Shown here: piece by piece, positions 47,771 to 59,254 of the stretch
Layout: every line of letters begins with the position of its first letter
How positions within the stretch are numbered: the stretch's first letter is position 1
NCBI GenBank assembly: GCA_948567375.1
Contig: OX419756.1
Location: 54,538,552-54,602,551, forward strand
DNA length: 64,000 nucleotides
Origin: Lunularia cruciata
Taxonomy: Eukaryota > Streptophyta > Marchantiopsida > Lunulariales > Lunulariaceae
Direction: 5' to 3'
Translations under genes and position numbers: made by a program
The notes under the pieces: generated by a model
Told to the model about the DNA's origin: nothing
The model's database searches: none
The model's input: only the letters and a program-made list of their open reading frames with translations

Positions 47771-48135
47771 CCCAACATAAGGGGCTATGCACCAGAGTCT
47801 AATAAGACTCTCTGTGGTGTATAGATCTTCCCTAAAGGTCCCACCAAGCAGAAAATCCCCCTTTGGTTATCCAATAGGACAACACCAAGTGTGAACCACG
47901 CTCTCTCAAAGGCCGGTCTAGCTTGCAATTCCTCCAGTCTAGCCGTTATTGCTTGCCATAAACCACTGGTCGCTGAATGGATCCCATGCTCCTCAACTAA
48001 GTTAGCTCCACTACCAACTACCTCTGCTCTAGTAGTAGGAACCACATCATCCCTACTCTCATAAAGCATGGCAACCAACCGGAACATTAGGGCTAGGTCA
48101 ACTCCCAATGTAAACATGTCATTGGTTGAAAACAA
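47770..48135 (-). pseudogene. Element 5 protease (DSG) region
   Basis: VLLDSGA carries the retropepsin catalytic Asp-Ser-Gly (47791-47799). It is followed by a TAG stop and then PLMLGKATIVGLELRK. The upstream part (ARLEELQARPAFERAWFTLG and GIFCLVGPLGKIY) is the gag-protease linker. Expected to cut the polyprotein, probably including release of the methyltransferase. Confidence 0.82.
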
Positions 48136-48199
48136 AGGGCACTACATAATCAGCTGAGCCGCCCCCAACATTATGCTAGACTCAGTTTGTGTAGTAGTA

Positions 48200-49740
48200 G
48201 GTGGTTGACTAGCAGGTAGTTGACCATGCACTCCATCACCACCTACCACTCCTACACTGGGACATCTAGGAGCCATGGATGTTGTTTGCAATGCCTCAAT
48301 TAGCATGAAAGACTGGGGAAGTTTGACCTATCTCCCAACCTCTCCTCTTTGTGGGTCCAACTCCACTGATGCTCCTCTAGGCTCTGGAGCATGTATTTCA
48401 CTCCTAGTCACTGCTGTAGATGCATCCACTTGTGCTGCTCCACACATGAAATCCAAAGCATCTCTATCACCAGCATATGAGGTGGAAGCCTCAACACCCA
48501 AATTTGATCTCCTTTGAGCGATAGCCATGCTAGCCAATCTTTGCTCCAACTGCTCAATCCTAGTAGCCATAGTTGTATCAAAAGTAAGGGTAGGTATTGC
48601 ACCCCTACTAGGTGTAGATCCTCTACCACCACCTCTACCATCTTGTCCTCCATGAATTGGAGCTCCTCTACTACCGCCATAGCAGCTTTACACTCCGTAA
48701 CTCCGGGTGTAGGTCAAAGCACCGATCACTAGTGTGACCAAATCTGTGGCAGTGCTCACATTGCCTCTCTGTTAGTTGTGATGCACTAGAGGTATCAGGT
48801 CCACTGCTTGAGTACACTCTCCACTATGGTGAGGTCCACCACAAGTCCAACAAGCAATACCACTACTCACTAGCTGCTATTGACCCAAAAATAAAGGTAA
48901 GGGTCTAGCTCCACTGGGCCCTCCACTCGCTCCATAGGATCAGGGCTGTCCACCCTATCCTCAAAAACCAATTGGGCATGGTGCACTCTGCTGCACTCTA
49001 GAAGAAGTCATAGCCGTGGATGAGGTCTCCCTACCAAATCCAGATGTCACCACTCTCTCCTCCACCATGTTGAGCTCAATAAGCTCATCCAAACCAAAGA
49101 CCATTGCCAAAGTAGGCAAAGTAGCCTGTAACAATGTAGCATCACAAACTCTACATTGCAACTCCTTGACCAGTATCCCATACCAAAATTGGACTGCCTA
49201 GGCCTCAGTAACTCCCTGACTCAACTTGTTAGTCCGCACTCCTTGGTAGTTCTACCTCAAACATTGGGAGAACTCCACCATGGGGTTAAACCCCGGTACC
49301 ACACCACCTCCTGCAGTGGTACCTCCACTCGTGGTAACACTACCTCCAGCTAGTGCATCTCCACTAGCTCCACCAACACTACTCAAGCTAGAACTCGTGT
49401 GTACAATCTATCTATTGCTAGCAACTGAGCCTGAAGTGAAAGAGACATAGTTTGGAGACCAATATTGTCTCCATAACTCAATCTCTTCCAAATGAGTTCT
49501 CTTGAACTTATCATAGTCATCCATTGGCGGACCCTCCAAGTGCTGAAACAACCCCTTCCATGCCATGAAGGGTGTAAACAAAGTTGGGTTCCGCATCTGC
49601 TGAAGATCACACCAACTATCAAACTCTTGGATGAAGTCATCCAACTCAATGATACTCATTGTACCATAGTAACACCTAGGGCCTTTGGAGACCCCATAAA
49701 TATTTTTGAAGTCCCACAACAATAGTGTGGACATGCCAAG
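48200..49740 (-). pseudogene. Element 5 gag with two CCHC knuckles
   Basis: The N-terminal frame (49734-49408) has LDDFIQEFDSWCDLQQMRNP and PFMAWKGLFQHLEG. The capsid-like part continues at about 49350-48960 (WYGILVKELQCRVCDA, LIELNMVEERVV). Two zinc knuckles follow: CWTCGGPHHSGEC (48814-48852) and CEHCHRFGHTSDRC (48719-48760), now in different frames. A coiled-coil-like TRIEQLEQRLASMAIAQR lies near 48511-48567 and should precede the protease. Gag packages element RNA. Confidence 0.78.
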
Positions 49741-49978
49741 TGCACTCTCAACTGAATTAGCTCATGTGTCAAACTCCAACTCAGAGTCAATCTCCTCCCT
49801 CATTGGGCCATGAGATACAGGCTAATATTGAGCACCACTCCGAGTAAACTCATTGTGTACTATAGGGCTAACTCCTCTAGAATTCCCAAAGAACTCCGTC
49901 ATGACAAAGTAACCGCAATTGCAACCGCAAATTGGAACCACCAAATGCAACCACAAACTGCAACCGCAAGTACCTTTC

Positions 49979-50062
49979 CAAGTGCCAACACCACCAAGTG
50001 CTAACACCAACCAAGCACCACCAAGTGCCAATACCAACCAAGCACCACCAAGTGCCAAAACT
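49979..50062 (-). repeat. 27-bp minisatellite in the element 5 leader/gag start
   Basis: Three units of 'caagtgccaataccaacca' followed by agcaccac. Because the unit is a multiple of three, the minus strand reads as repeated LVLALGGAW. It lies between the LTR and the recognised gag, so it is either leader sequence or an unusual N-terminal extension. Confidence 0.85.
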
Positions 50063-50083
50063 AACGGAACACTACTCACTAAT

Positions 50084-51403
50084 CTAACTCTAACTAAGAC
50101 AACTACACTAGGGGTAAGGGCAACCTATAACCTGCCATCACAACATGCATTCTTGGGTTTTGCAGATCATCACTTCATGCCTCACTGGAGAAAAACAAAG
50201 GTACTTTGACTGGTCATCACTCCAGCTTCACTACCAAGAGCACACTAGAGCACCAACACTTAAAAGTTAGGGCACCTCACACAAACATGGTGCACAAACA
50301 AGAAGTAGAGAATGGAGGAGGTCCAATCACAAGAAATCTAAACAAAAACATAAGGCGGTGGGCCTTCATAGCCCACCGCCTTATGCCTTGAAGCCTTGAA
50401 ACGCCAAATGAGGCCTTTCTTCTTGCCACTTTGAACCTCCTCCAAAATTTGGCAAAACTCCTCCAAACTTGCGAAAGTCCTCTAAATCTGGCCAACCAGC
50501 AAAACTCCTACAAATCTGGCCAAAATTTGATGTAAACTCTAGCAAAATCTGACGTAAAATCTGACATAAACCCTAAATTTGGCTGACCACCAAATCCTTT
50601 GCTAACTCTTCACTCGATCCAAATTGAAAACATGGGTTTCTCCAAATCACAAATTCACCAAGAATAGCTTCCCAACTCCACCTTCAATTTTGTTTTCTGA
50701 GCCCAACTTGCAACAAATTGGTCTTGCCTTCACTTCTTGAGCTCAAAATCACAACTATTGCTCAAAAATTGCTTCTTCTTTGCTCAAAAATTGGCCAGCA
50801 CTTCCACACATTGTCTACCTTATTGCCAAATATACATCAAGCAATGAGCTTCAACACACCAGGGAAAAACTGAACTTTAATTGAGCTACTAACAGTCCAC
50901 CGAGCCTGGAGATACCACCAACACTCAAAGTTCTTGCACTTGATTTCCCACTTCCTTCACTTCTTTGATGTAATCAGATTGTTTACAAATCACAAATACA
51001 CTCAACTCAGATCAATACTTGATCTATCACTCAATAAATTGCCAACAATTGGGCACTGATTACAGTCAAGCCACACCCACTCTAGCTAAGAGAATCCAAG
51101 TGACGCTCATCGGCCTCTGTCTACCATAGCCATGAACTTGAAGGCTCAACATCAAAGAAGTGAGCTCTATGGAGCTACACTTCAAAAGTATACTCCTAGA
51201 CTCGAGCTAGGTCTGAAACCCTAACGGTCCCATTGACGGCACACTCGATGGTGCAAACGGTGCAAAGTGAAGTCAGTACCACAAACATGAAATTTACCAT
51301 CAGAAAGTAGTCTATGAGAAACTGTTGAAATAACTCTCTAACTACTATCACTACAACTCCAGTGTCCGAGCAATCTAGATGTGACACTACAAATAGCGTG
51401 ACA
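50084..51403 (-). repeat. Element 5 5' LTR
   Basis: About 1.32 kb. The minus-strand start is TGTCACGCTATTTG (plus gcgtgaca ends at 51403), next to the ATGT duplication. The other end near 50084 was placed by alignment with the element 2-type LTRs (shared ggtaa...caacctataacct and atcacaacatgca). No primer site matching a familiar tRNA could be found next to that end, so it is uncertain by some tens of bases. Confidence 0.72.
50349..50385. other. Perfect 15-bp inverted repeat in the element 5 LTR
   Basis: cataaggcggtgggc (50349-50363) and its exact reverse complement (50371-50385) are separated by seven bases. The stem is GC-rich in an otherwise AT-leaning LTR, so an RNA hairpin would be very stable. 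A role in packaging, polyadenylation or strand transfer is speculation. Confidence 0.85.
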
Positions 51404-51407
51404 ATGT

Positions 51408-52430
51408 TAATGGTAACCTTGTAACGCAATGTAATAGGAATGGCAGATAGTTTAAGCTTGATGCTTCTATAATGCCCTTGCAATTGGTCATGTATGGACA
51501 AAGTGGTCTAGTTGTGCTTGATGTTGTTATATGGCACAATCAAGTTGGGCATATGAACCTCCAAAGATTGAAGAGTCTTCTCTTCTCTTCTTTGGTTTGG
51601 TACCACACTATGTTGCCCAAACTTGTTTTGATTGATACTTCTACCATATGTGAAGCATGTCAGTTTGGAAAGCTAGCTAGAAAACCCTTTAAAACCCAAG
51701 GTAGATCTGCTAGCAAACTCCTTGAAATGGTTCATATTGATGTATGGACGGCTTCTAAACCAAACTTAATTGGTTGTCATTAATTTGTGTCTTTTATTGA
51801 TGATTACTCTTGTTACATTTGGGTCTACTTTCTAAATAACAAGACTTCCAAAGAAGCCCTTTCAGCATTTCAGACTTTTCAAAGACTAGTAGAGATGGAG
51901 TAGCCTAATGGAGTAGGAGAGTTCCTTTTTCTCAAATTTGACTAATACTTGAGAGATCAAGGTATCTTGAAACAAAAGATGTATGCCTATAGTCCACAAC
52001 AGAATGGAGTTGTAGAGCAAAAGAATCATCACATAGATGAGGCAACATGCACCTTGCTCAATGAGAAGCACATGGCCAAGGTTTATTTGGTTGAAGCTAT
52101 TTCATGTGTAGTGTATTTGATGAATCACATACCGATAGCTGCAATTCACTTGTGCACACCTTTGGAAGCATTTATAGGCAATAAGCATCACTCTTCCTTC
52201 CTTAAGGTCTTTGGTTGTATTTGTTATGCATAAATTTTTTATGAGAAGCATAAGAAGTTAGATCCAAAGGTTGAGAAATGCATTTTCCTTGGATATGCTC
52301 TAAATTCCAAAGGGTATAGATGTTATAGTCCTACAACATAGAAAATCTATGTTAGCAAGGATGGTATCTTTGATGGGCTAGCATCTTGGTTTGTGTTAAC
52401 TTACTTTGTTTGGTTTTCCATACCACCTAT
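51408..52430 (+). pseudogene. Copia GAG-pre-integrase and integrase
   Basis: Starts in frame with the sequence left of element 5 (IEDV then NGNLV). The zinc part has WHNQVGHMNLQRLKSL and CEACQFGKLARKPFK (H-H-C-C). The core shows MVHIDVW (first Asp) and FVSFIDDYSCYIWVYF; the second Asp region is damaged (a stop then PNGVGEF). The Glu is kept in SPQQNGVVEQKNHH. The segment after it (FLGYALNSKGYRCYSP) is the usual copia integrase C-terminal part. Many stops. Confidence 0.88.
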
Positions 52431-52899
52431 TGAGAGCTTGGGGAGTACTAATTCCACTATTTTTTCCCTTGTATTTATTGTGGCACATGGAAGGTTTGTT
52501 CAATCTATCCCTCAATAAGATATTTCAAGAGGTTGTGCCTCTACAATTGTATCTTCTTCTTCTGTATCCTCATTGGTAACAAATCCAAGATGGATTTGTT
52601 ATCAATGAGGATGATAGACCCATCCTCCCACACATGCTTGCACCTGTACATGATACACATATGCAAGATCTTTGTGAATATGTCTACACATCAAAATCAA
52701 TGTAAGAAGAAGTGATAAATCAAGTAATTGGTCAAATGCAGTCTCAATGGGTGAAACACCCTATTAGGCAGTTTTTGCATGAAGTTTTTCTTGTTACACA
52801 ACATGCATATATGACTACTATTTTGCAAGAGAAAAAATTAGTACCTTGGGAGATGCTCTACAACAAAGATAGTGGATTACTGCCATGTAGGTAGAACTT

Positions 52900-53780
52900 G
52901 TTGTTCTCTACCAAAAACACACTTGGTGGATCTACCTAGATCTACCTTTTGATGATAAGGCTATTGGTTGTAGATGGGTCTTCCATATGAAGCATAATTC
53001 TGATGGCTTCTGAGCATGTACTAGGCACGCTTGGTGGAAAAAATTTATGCTTTGCAGTTTGGCATGGACTATGATGAAACATTTAGTCTTGCTGTAAAGA
53101 TGGCAACAACTTGTATAATGGTTGCAATTGCAATTTAATGAGGATGGAAATTACATCATATGTACTTCAATAGTTCATTTCTCAATGGCAATCTTGAGGA
53201 GGAGGTTTACATGGTGCAACCACTTGGTTTTGAGTACCCACAATTTCCATCTCAAGTTCACAAGCTGCAAAAAGCACTCTATGGCTTGAAGCAAGCACCA
53301 AGGGCTTGGTATGCAAATATTTCTTCCTTCTTGGTAGCTCATGGTTTTGCTATTTTCCTTCTAATTTTACCTTGTATGTTTTAAGCAAAGCGGATCAGAA
53401 TTTGATAGTCATCATCTATGTAGATGATGTCATTATCACTAGTAGTTATGAGAAGCTAGTGTCTCGTCTTAAGGAGTACTTAAAGGTACAATTTGAGATG
53501 CAAGATGTAGGTAGACTTAGATATTTCTTAGGTATGGATTTTATCAAGGATGGACATGATATGTGGCTTGTCCAGCATCAATATGCCATTGACACGCTAA
53601 AGATATTTGGCCTACTAGAGGATAAGCCTATGACTACACCTTTGGTGCAGAACCGTCAACTTGGGTATTGATGCAATGAGTTGGTTGTTAGTCCTTGTGG
53701 ATATAAGCATATGGTTGGTAGTCTGATCTATTTGACTACCACTAGACCTGAACTTAGTTATGTGGTTGGATTTGTTAGCC
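52900..53780 (+). pseudogene. Copia reverse transcriptase
   Basis: Contains NGNLEEEVYMVQPLGFEYP, then LQKALYGLKQAPRAWY, and after a frameshift NLIVIIYVDDVIITSS with catalytic YVDD (53417-53428). LRYFLGMDFIKDG and YKHMVGSLIYLTTTRPEL follow. These are hallmark copia RT blocks. The N-terminal part (52900-53160) is badly broken. Confidence 0.9.
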
Positions 53781-54350
53781 AATTCATGCAATCATCATGC
53801 AAATGTCACTTTGAGGCTATCAAGCGCATTTTCTAAGATGTGAAGTTCACTTTGTAGTTTGGCCTTCACTACACATTTGGTGGATCATTGGTGCTACATG
53901 GTTACATTGATGCAGATTTGGTAAGGAGTGTCCTTGATAGGAGATCTACTTTAGGCTACATGTTTGGACTTGGGAGTGCTCTTTTGAGTTGGGCTTCTAA
54001 GAAGTAGCCAACTATAGCATTGAGCAGAGTATCATGGAGCCACCAATGCAACTTGTGATGCTATTTGGCTTTGGAGTTTGCTTTCTAATATTGGTGTGGA
54101 TTGTTTATTTTCCATTGTAATGAACATAGATAACATGAGTAGCATCAAGTTATCTAGTAATCATATGTTTCATGCTAGGACTAAGCACATTGAGGTGCAC
54201 TAACTTTGTTAGAGAGAAAATTTTGGCATTGCAGATTGAGCTTAAGTTTGTTGGCACAAGTGAACAGATTGTTGATATTTTCACCAAGGCTTTATCTAGA
54301 GATAAGTTTGAAGCTTTCAGACTTTGCCTTGGTGTATAAGTTATTGAGTT
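53780..54350 (+). pseudogene. Copia RNase H
   Basis: Copia-type RNase H with LVLHGYIDADLVRSVLDRRS (first Asp, usually GYxDADWAG) and TLGYMFGLGSALLSWASKK. The remainder, including a TKHIEVH-type region near 54183, is frame-shifted. It ends about 15 bp before the purine tract. Confidence 0.82.
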
Positions 54351-54352
54351 CA

Positions 54353-54365
54353 GCTTGAAGGGAAG
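54353..54365 (+). other. Copia polypurine tract
   Basis: cttgaagggaag directly before the LTR start TGTTGG, the standard copia plus-strand primer site. Confidence 0.85.
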
Positions 54366-54539
54366 TGTTGGTACTACTCCAAGCTCATAATGACTTGGTT
54401 CTCATTGTACAGTTGTATTAAGGTTTAGGATACACATTTATATTATATATACATGAGAGGAGTACCTTCTCTCCATGCATTCTTGCTTATCTTCCTTGTG
54501 CACTCTCTCACTTTTTCTTATGATCAGCTATGAATGGCA
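54366..54539 (+). repeat. Copia 3' LTR, truncated
   Basis: Begins TGTTGGTACTACTCC and follows the 5' LTR until 'tatgaatgg' near 54539, where similarity stops about 30 bp short of the expected end. Confidence 0.85.
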
Positions 54540-55349
54540 TAATGAATATTAATAATGAATGACATAAATATTTTAGAATAATTTGAATCTTTTGCAAAAT
54601 GAACTTTGTTCTTCTCTTGTGCAAAAAGCTCTAAGGTTATACCTTTGGGATCTAAATACACATCCTTTTCATACTCTCAACCACATCTATGGATGATATC
54701 TCTTTTCCTCTATTTGAGTGAGTTGCATATGCTTCTCTTTCTCTCTCTCTCTCCTTCCTCCCTTTTTGGTCCCTCCTAACTCCTTCCATAATAAGTAAAA
54801 TTAGTGCAATTCCTTTAGATATGATCTCTACTTTCACAACCAAAATAATTCTTATCACTAAAATTTCTTACTAGTTGGATTCCTCTTAATGAAACACATC
54901 TCTCTTTTCCTATAGTTGCAAAACATTCATTTTAAAATATGCAGGTTGCTTAATGATGGTTCAAAGTAGATCTTTTGGCAAAAGTTCAAGAACTAATGCC
55001 ACTACTACTTATGATGCAATCCTTGCTATCAAAAGTTCATATTTGGATACTTGTAAGGTATGCACAACCTCCTTAACCACCTAATCACTCTCATTCTCTT
55101 CCAAACTCTCCTATATATAAACCTAAATTGATAGTTTATTACCTTAGAATAAGGTGTCTTAAACCACAACTTGCTTTTATTTGGAGCTTTAAACCTTCCA
55201 TAATATTCTTAATGATTATAGTATATATTCCCATAATAGGCTCTACATCATTCTCACTCTTCTTCAAGACTATGCAGAACCTTGATTCTAGTTGCTTTAC
55301 TCTTCTTGCATGTATTTTCATATTTTCTCTAACACTTGCTAAAGAAAGG

Positions 55350-56100
55350 TAACCTCATTCATCAACCTCTCATAAATTTCATCTACAAGAAAATTCTTAG
55401 TAAGTGTAGTACTCAAGCTCTCTTCATCATCTCTATTCTTTTTCTTTTTGTATTTATCTCATGCTATATAAGAGCTATATCCTAATAAATTAGAAATTAG
55501 ATAGATGTGAGACCTACTGGTCTTTCTCTTCTCATTCTTGCATACCTAAGCTCTTCCAACGTCTCTCATAAAGACCTTCATATCTATCCATTCTTGCCAA
55601 AAGAAATGGGAATTCTCCATCTCAGTCTCTTATTACTTTTCTTCTTTAGATTTTTTCCTTTACTATTTTCCTTTAACTAACAAAGTACCAATAATAAATA
55701 ACTCTAGTTCTAATATTTAATCAAATATATTATAAGATATTTAGGTTGCTTTAAGATTTTTGACCTCAAAGTCAAATACTAAAGTGCATATCAATAAATA
55801 TCTCATGGATATATTATCTATCAATAGAAATACAATCTATATCATTGATCTTTAGAACTTTTGGATGAGAGTAGTTTTCTATGATATCACTAAAAAAATT
55901 TCAAGCAATCCCACCAAGGTTTCCTAAATTTTACAACTCTACTACAGTTTTAAAGTCCTTTAAATTGACCAATCTCACACATCTCCTTGGTTTTAGATCT
56001 AATTCCTTCCAATCTTGGTGACAAAGGTCCGACATGCAATCTCAAGTCAAATAATCTCTCTATTCCCATGATCTCTTGCACTAAAAGCTCCATAAAAAAA
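55350..56100. repeat. Direct repeat, left copy
   Basis: Collinear with 57833-58600 in the same orientation: cctcattcatcaa, 'cattctt(a/c)g(t)..ctaagtgt', ctccttggttttagatc and 'catgcaatc.caagtcaa'. Both flank the gypsy RNase H-integrase fragment, so they may be its LTRs, but clean TG/CA ends are not visible. Confidence 0.6.
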
Positions 56101-56479
56101 TTTTCCTTATGTTCTTCTCTCCATAAAAGAAACCCTTGGAATCAATTTCCCTCCAAGTGGATAAATTTCTTGAGTCATCTAAATACTCTTTTCACTTCTA
56201 CTCTAAATTCTAATTTCCTCAAACTACCACCATTATCAACTCAATGCCTCATGACACCTTACATAGCTCTCAACCTACACTCTCAATGGCTCTCCATGCT
56301 CCAAAGGTGAATCTAAACACTAAAACATGATTTGCTTGTTCTTCAACTCCTCATATATGAGACCTAATCCTCTAGACCTACTTACATTGTTACAATATAA
56401 TCTCCAAAGGTAAGCCTTATTCTTCTAAAAGGAGTAGATTATGCATTGTGTTTATAGATAAGAAAATTTGGTAAACTTT

Positions 56480-57780
56480 GAGGAGTTGAAGTAGAATATT
56501 ATTGTAGTGCTTACTTTAGCTAAGTCTATCTGGAAGAAACCTATCATCATCTATACAAATGCATCCAACATAGTTATTTGGTGTATTCTTAGCCACAATG
56601 ATGAAAGGCATGATCATCCCATTGATTATGCTAGTAGAAAAATGGTTTTTGCAAAGAATAAAAAATTCTATTAGAGAGAGAAGGATTAATTAATGATCCT
56701 TACTTTGAGGAATTTCATGCATTATTTTTTGGAATCCAAGTTCGTCATTGTTATTTATTACAAGGCTTTGAAGTATATCTTCAACAAGAAAAATGCAGAT
56801 AAGAGAATTGCTTGATAGTAGATTCTCTTTCTAGAGCATGATTAAAAAAGTTGTGATCAGTCAAGAAATAAAAATACCAATTTGAATATGCTTTATTAAG
56901 CTAATGATACAAAAGTGGATTACCTTGTCAATGATACATTTCTTGATAAGGATCTATTGACAATTAATTTTGAGGAGATTCTATAGGAGAATAAGGTGAT
57001 TTAAGACTTGGTCTCAAGAGAAAATTTTCTAGGAAGACATGTGAATAAGAAAGAAGAATATAGTAGCACAAAGGAGTCCACATCATTGTGTAAAATACCT
57101 TATTTCACTAGGATATCAATGGCCCACTTGAAAGTGCAATGGGAAGTAGTCAATCAAGTGTATGAAGGCTTTCCATGGTGAACCAATGTATGGAGGTCAA
57201 TTTTTAAAACAGGTGATAGCCTTCAAGATATTAGATGGAAGGTGTCATAAGAGAGGTATTTCCAAATATTACATTGGTTTTTGCAAGATTTTTAATATTT
57301 GCCAAGAAATCAAGTGACCTTGCACCATGACTTAGTGTGCTTGTGCTAGGATCTTTTAAGGAGTGTAATTAATATCATAGGGCCTTTGATCAATACCCCA
57401 TACATTGTGATATTATACATTATTGGACTAAGTGGATGGAAGCAAGATCTTTTAAGAATGTCAACAAAGCTCAAGTAAAGAGACTTCTACTTGAGAGGAT
57501 CATCACATACTCTGGTTGCTCCTAAGAGATTGTCTTAAAATTTGAAGGTGAATTTTTTGGGAGTACAACTACAACCACAAGTGACTATTTCTCAATGAAG
57601 CATGGAGTTATAACATCATATAGGACAAACTTGAGTGTAGTTGCAAAGAGGACAAACTACACATTATATATGATATTAAGGATACTAAGATAGAAAGAGA
57701 AAGGCAAATTGAGATAAGAGGCTACATGCAATATTATATGAGTAATGCACCACCATAAAAGCTTTAATAAGAAACTTCCT
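56480..57780 (+). pseudogene. Ty3/gypsy RNase H and integrase remnant
   Basis: RNase H: IIIYTNASNIVIWCILSHND, HPIDYASRKMVF and ALKYIFNKKNADKRIA. Integrase: a GEPMYGGQFLKQVIAFKILD segment with Cys in FCKIFNICQEI, then HYWTKWMEARSFKNVNKAQV and LKFEGEFFGS. The RNase H style differs from elements 1-5, suggesting another Ty3 lineage. No gag, protease or RT core remains. Confidence 0.75.
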
Positions 57781-57832
57781 ATCTAATTTCAACCTCAAAA
57801 CTCTCTAGACTATTGAAGTTTGATTGAAGTGG

Positions 57833-58600
57833 AACCTCATTCATCAATCTTTCATGGATTCCATTTACAAGAAATTTCCCACTAAGTGTGGTAGTCAAGC
57901 TCTTCCAAGACTCCTCTTGGTCACTTCTTCTCTTTTCCTTCTTGTAGTCTGATTCATACCATGTAATATTTATATTTTTCAAAGGAATTAAGTAGAAATG
58001 AGACTCACTCTTTCTTTCTTCTCTTTGTTGCCTAGGCAGCCTTCTTTGACATCTCTTATAAAAGCCTTCACATCTTCTCTATTTTTGCCAAAGGAAATTG
58101 TAATTCTCCCTATCTTAGCCTCTCAATATTTTTCTTCTATATATATTTTGCTATTGCTCTCCCTCTTTGACTAATTGATTAAAAATTTGATAAATTCCAT
58201 TTGAAAATAGTCAACCAAAGGTTAAACAAATATTTTAGATTGCTTTAAGACTTTAAGACCACAATATCAAATTTTAAAGTACATATCAATTAAACTCTTA
58301 CGGATGACTTATCCATCAGTAGAAGGACAATTTCTATCACAAATGTTGAGAAATTTTGGATGAAAGTTGTTCTTTGTGGTATTACTAACACTTTGTTCAA
58401 GCCATCACACCAAGGTTTCCAAAAGTGTACTAGTCTATTATACACATAGCATTTTTTAAGTCCTAGTTTACAAACCTCACATATCTCCTTGGTTTTAGAT
58501 CATCTTCTTTCTAATCTTGGTGAAGAAGATCTAACATGCAATCCCAAGTCAAGTAAGCTCACTCTTTCCTCAATCTCTTGCACTCAAAGCTCACTAGACA
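57833..58600. repeat. Direct repeat, right copy
   Basis: Partner of 55350-56100, beginning cctcattcatcaatctttca. It starts shortly after the integrase remnant, as a 3' LTR would. Strongly diverged. Confidence 0.6.
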
Positions 58601-59254
58601 TGAATTGCCCTTATGACCTATCTCTCCATGTGAGAATCAAGAGTTAGTTTTTCTTTGAGTGTAGAGAGTTATTGCACATCCCCTAACAAATTCAAACACT
58701 TTCCATTTAACTATTTTGCATGAGCACCTCTTTATTCAACACATCTCTTCTAATATTTGTTTTAAGAACAACTCCCTTAGCCTTTAAAAGGCATGATTTC
58801 ATTTACTCTATAGTTTTATATTCATAGATAGCCTATCCATCTATCTTAGAAAGATTCAACAAATTCTAACCTCAATCAAAATTATGGTGAAATTTGTAAA
58901 AAGCTTTCAAAAGTGTGTAGTTTGTGGAAATTTAGCTACTCACAACTAAAAAAATTTGCTTTTCTTATAATAACTCTTAGTGTACTTTCATAATAAACTA
59001 CTTTGTCTTTTTTGAAATCTCAAATTAATATCTCAAACTTCCAAAATCAATGTAATCACTAAAACTATTGGTCCACCTCATACAATCTCTTTCACTTATA
59101 TCATTTTGAAAACATCATAATTAATTTGAAGTTAATAACATAGATCTAAGTTTACTATTATAAGTTAATATTGGTCTTTCACTAATCTTCTCCCTCTCAT
59201 TTTATCCTCTTTCCTTGGAACATATCTTACCTAAAGAGGTGATAACAAAAAAAA

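Larger units (their letters stand above)
42384..51403 (-). mobile_element. Element 5: Ty3/gypsy encoding a DNA methyltransferase and a PHD finger
   Basis: Minus-strand element inserted in the copia protease/GAG-pre-integrase boundary, flanked by ATGT (42380-42383 and 51404-51407). From its 5' end: LTR (50084-51403), gag (about 49734-48200), protease (47.7-48.1 kb), C5-cytosine methyltransferase domain (46.1-47.1 kb), RT, RNase H, integrase and C-terminal PHD finger (43221-43355), then a purine tract and a rearranged 3' LTR. Extra domains between protease and RT and after integrase are far from the standard Ty3 layout. Many stops; dead copy. The RT and integrase style is related to, but not the same as, element 2. 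Confidence 0.9.
40351..54539 (+). mobile_element. Ty1/copia element, split by element 5
   Basis: Plus-strand copia element: 5' LTR (40351-40556), primer site, gag, protease, [element 5 at 42384-51403], GAG-pre-integrase zinc domain, integrase, RT, RNase H, purine tract and a truncated 3' LTR (54366-54539). Integrase before RT is the diagnostic copia order. Removing element 5 and one ATGT gives a continuous frame across the join. Many stops show that it is inactive. Confidence 0.9.

Noticed and set aside
49979-50062. CRISPR-like array
   Set aside because: Units are contiguous without unique spacers; a minisatellite in a plant retroelement.
50060-50084. Element 5 primer-binding site
   Set aside because: Bases beside the LTR end match no tRNA 3' end that I know; the LTR boundary itself is uncertain.
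50349-50385. tRNA gene or transcription terminator
   Set aside because: Simple single hairpin without cloverleaf or T-tract logic; lies within an LTR.
54735-54770. CT-rich run as a polypyrimidine splice signal
   Set aside because: No exon-like sequence on either side; simple repeat in AT-rich spacer.
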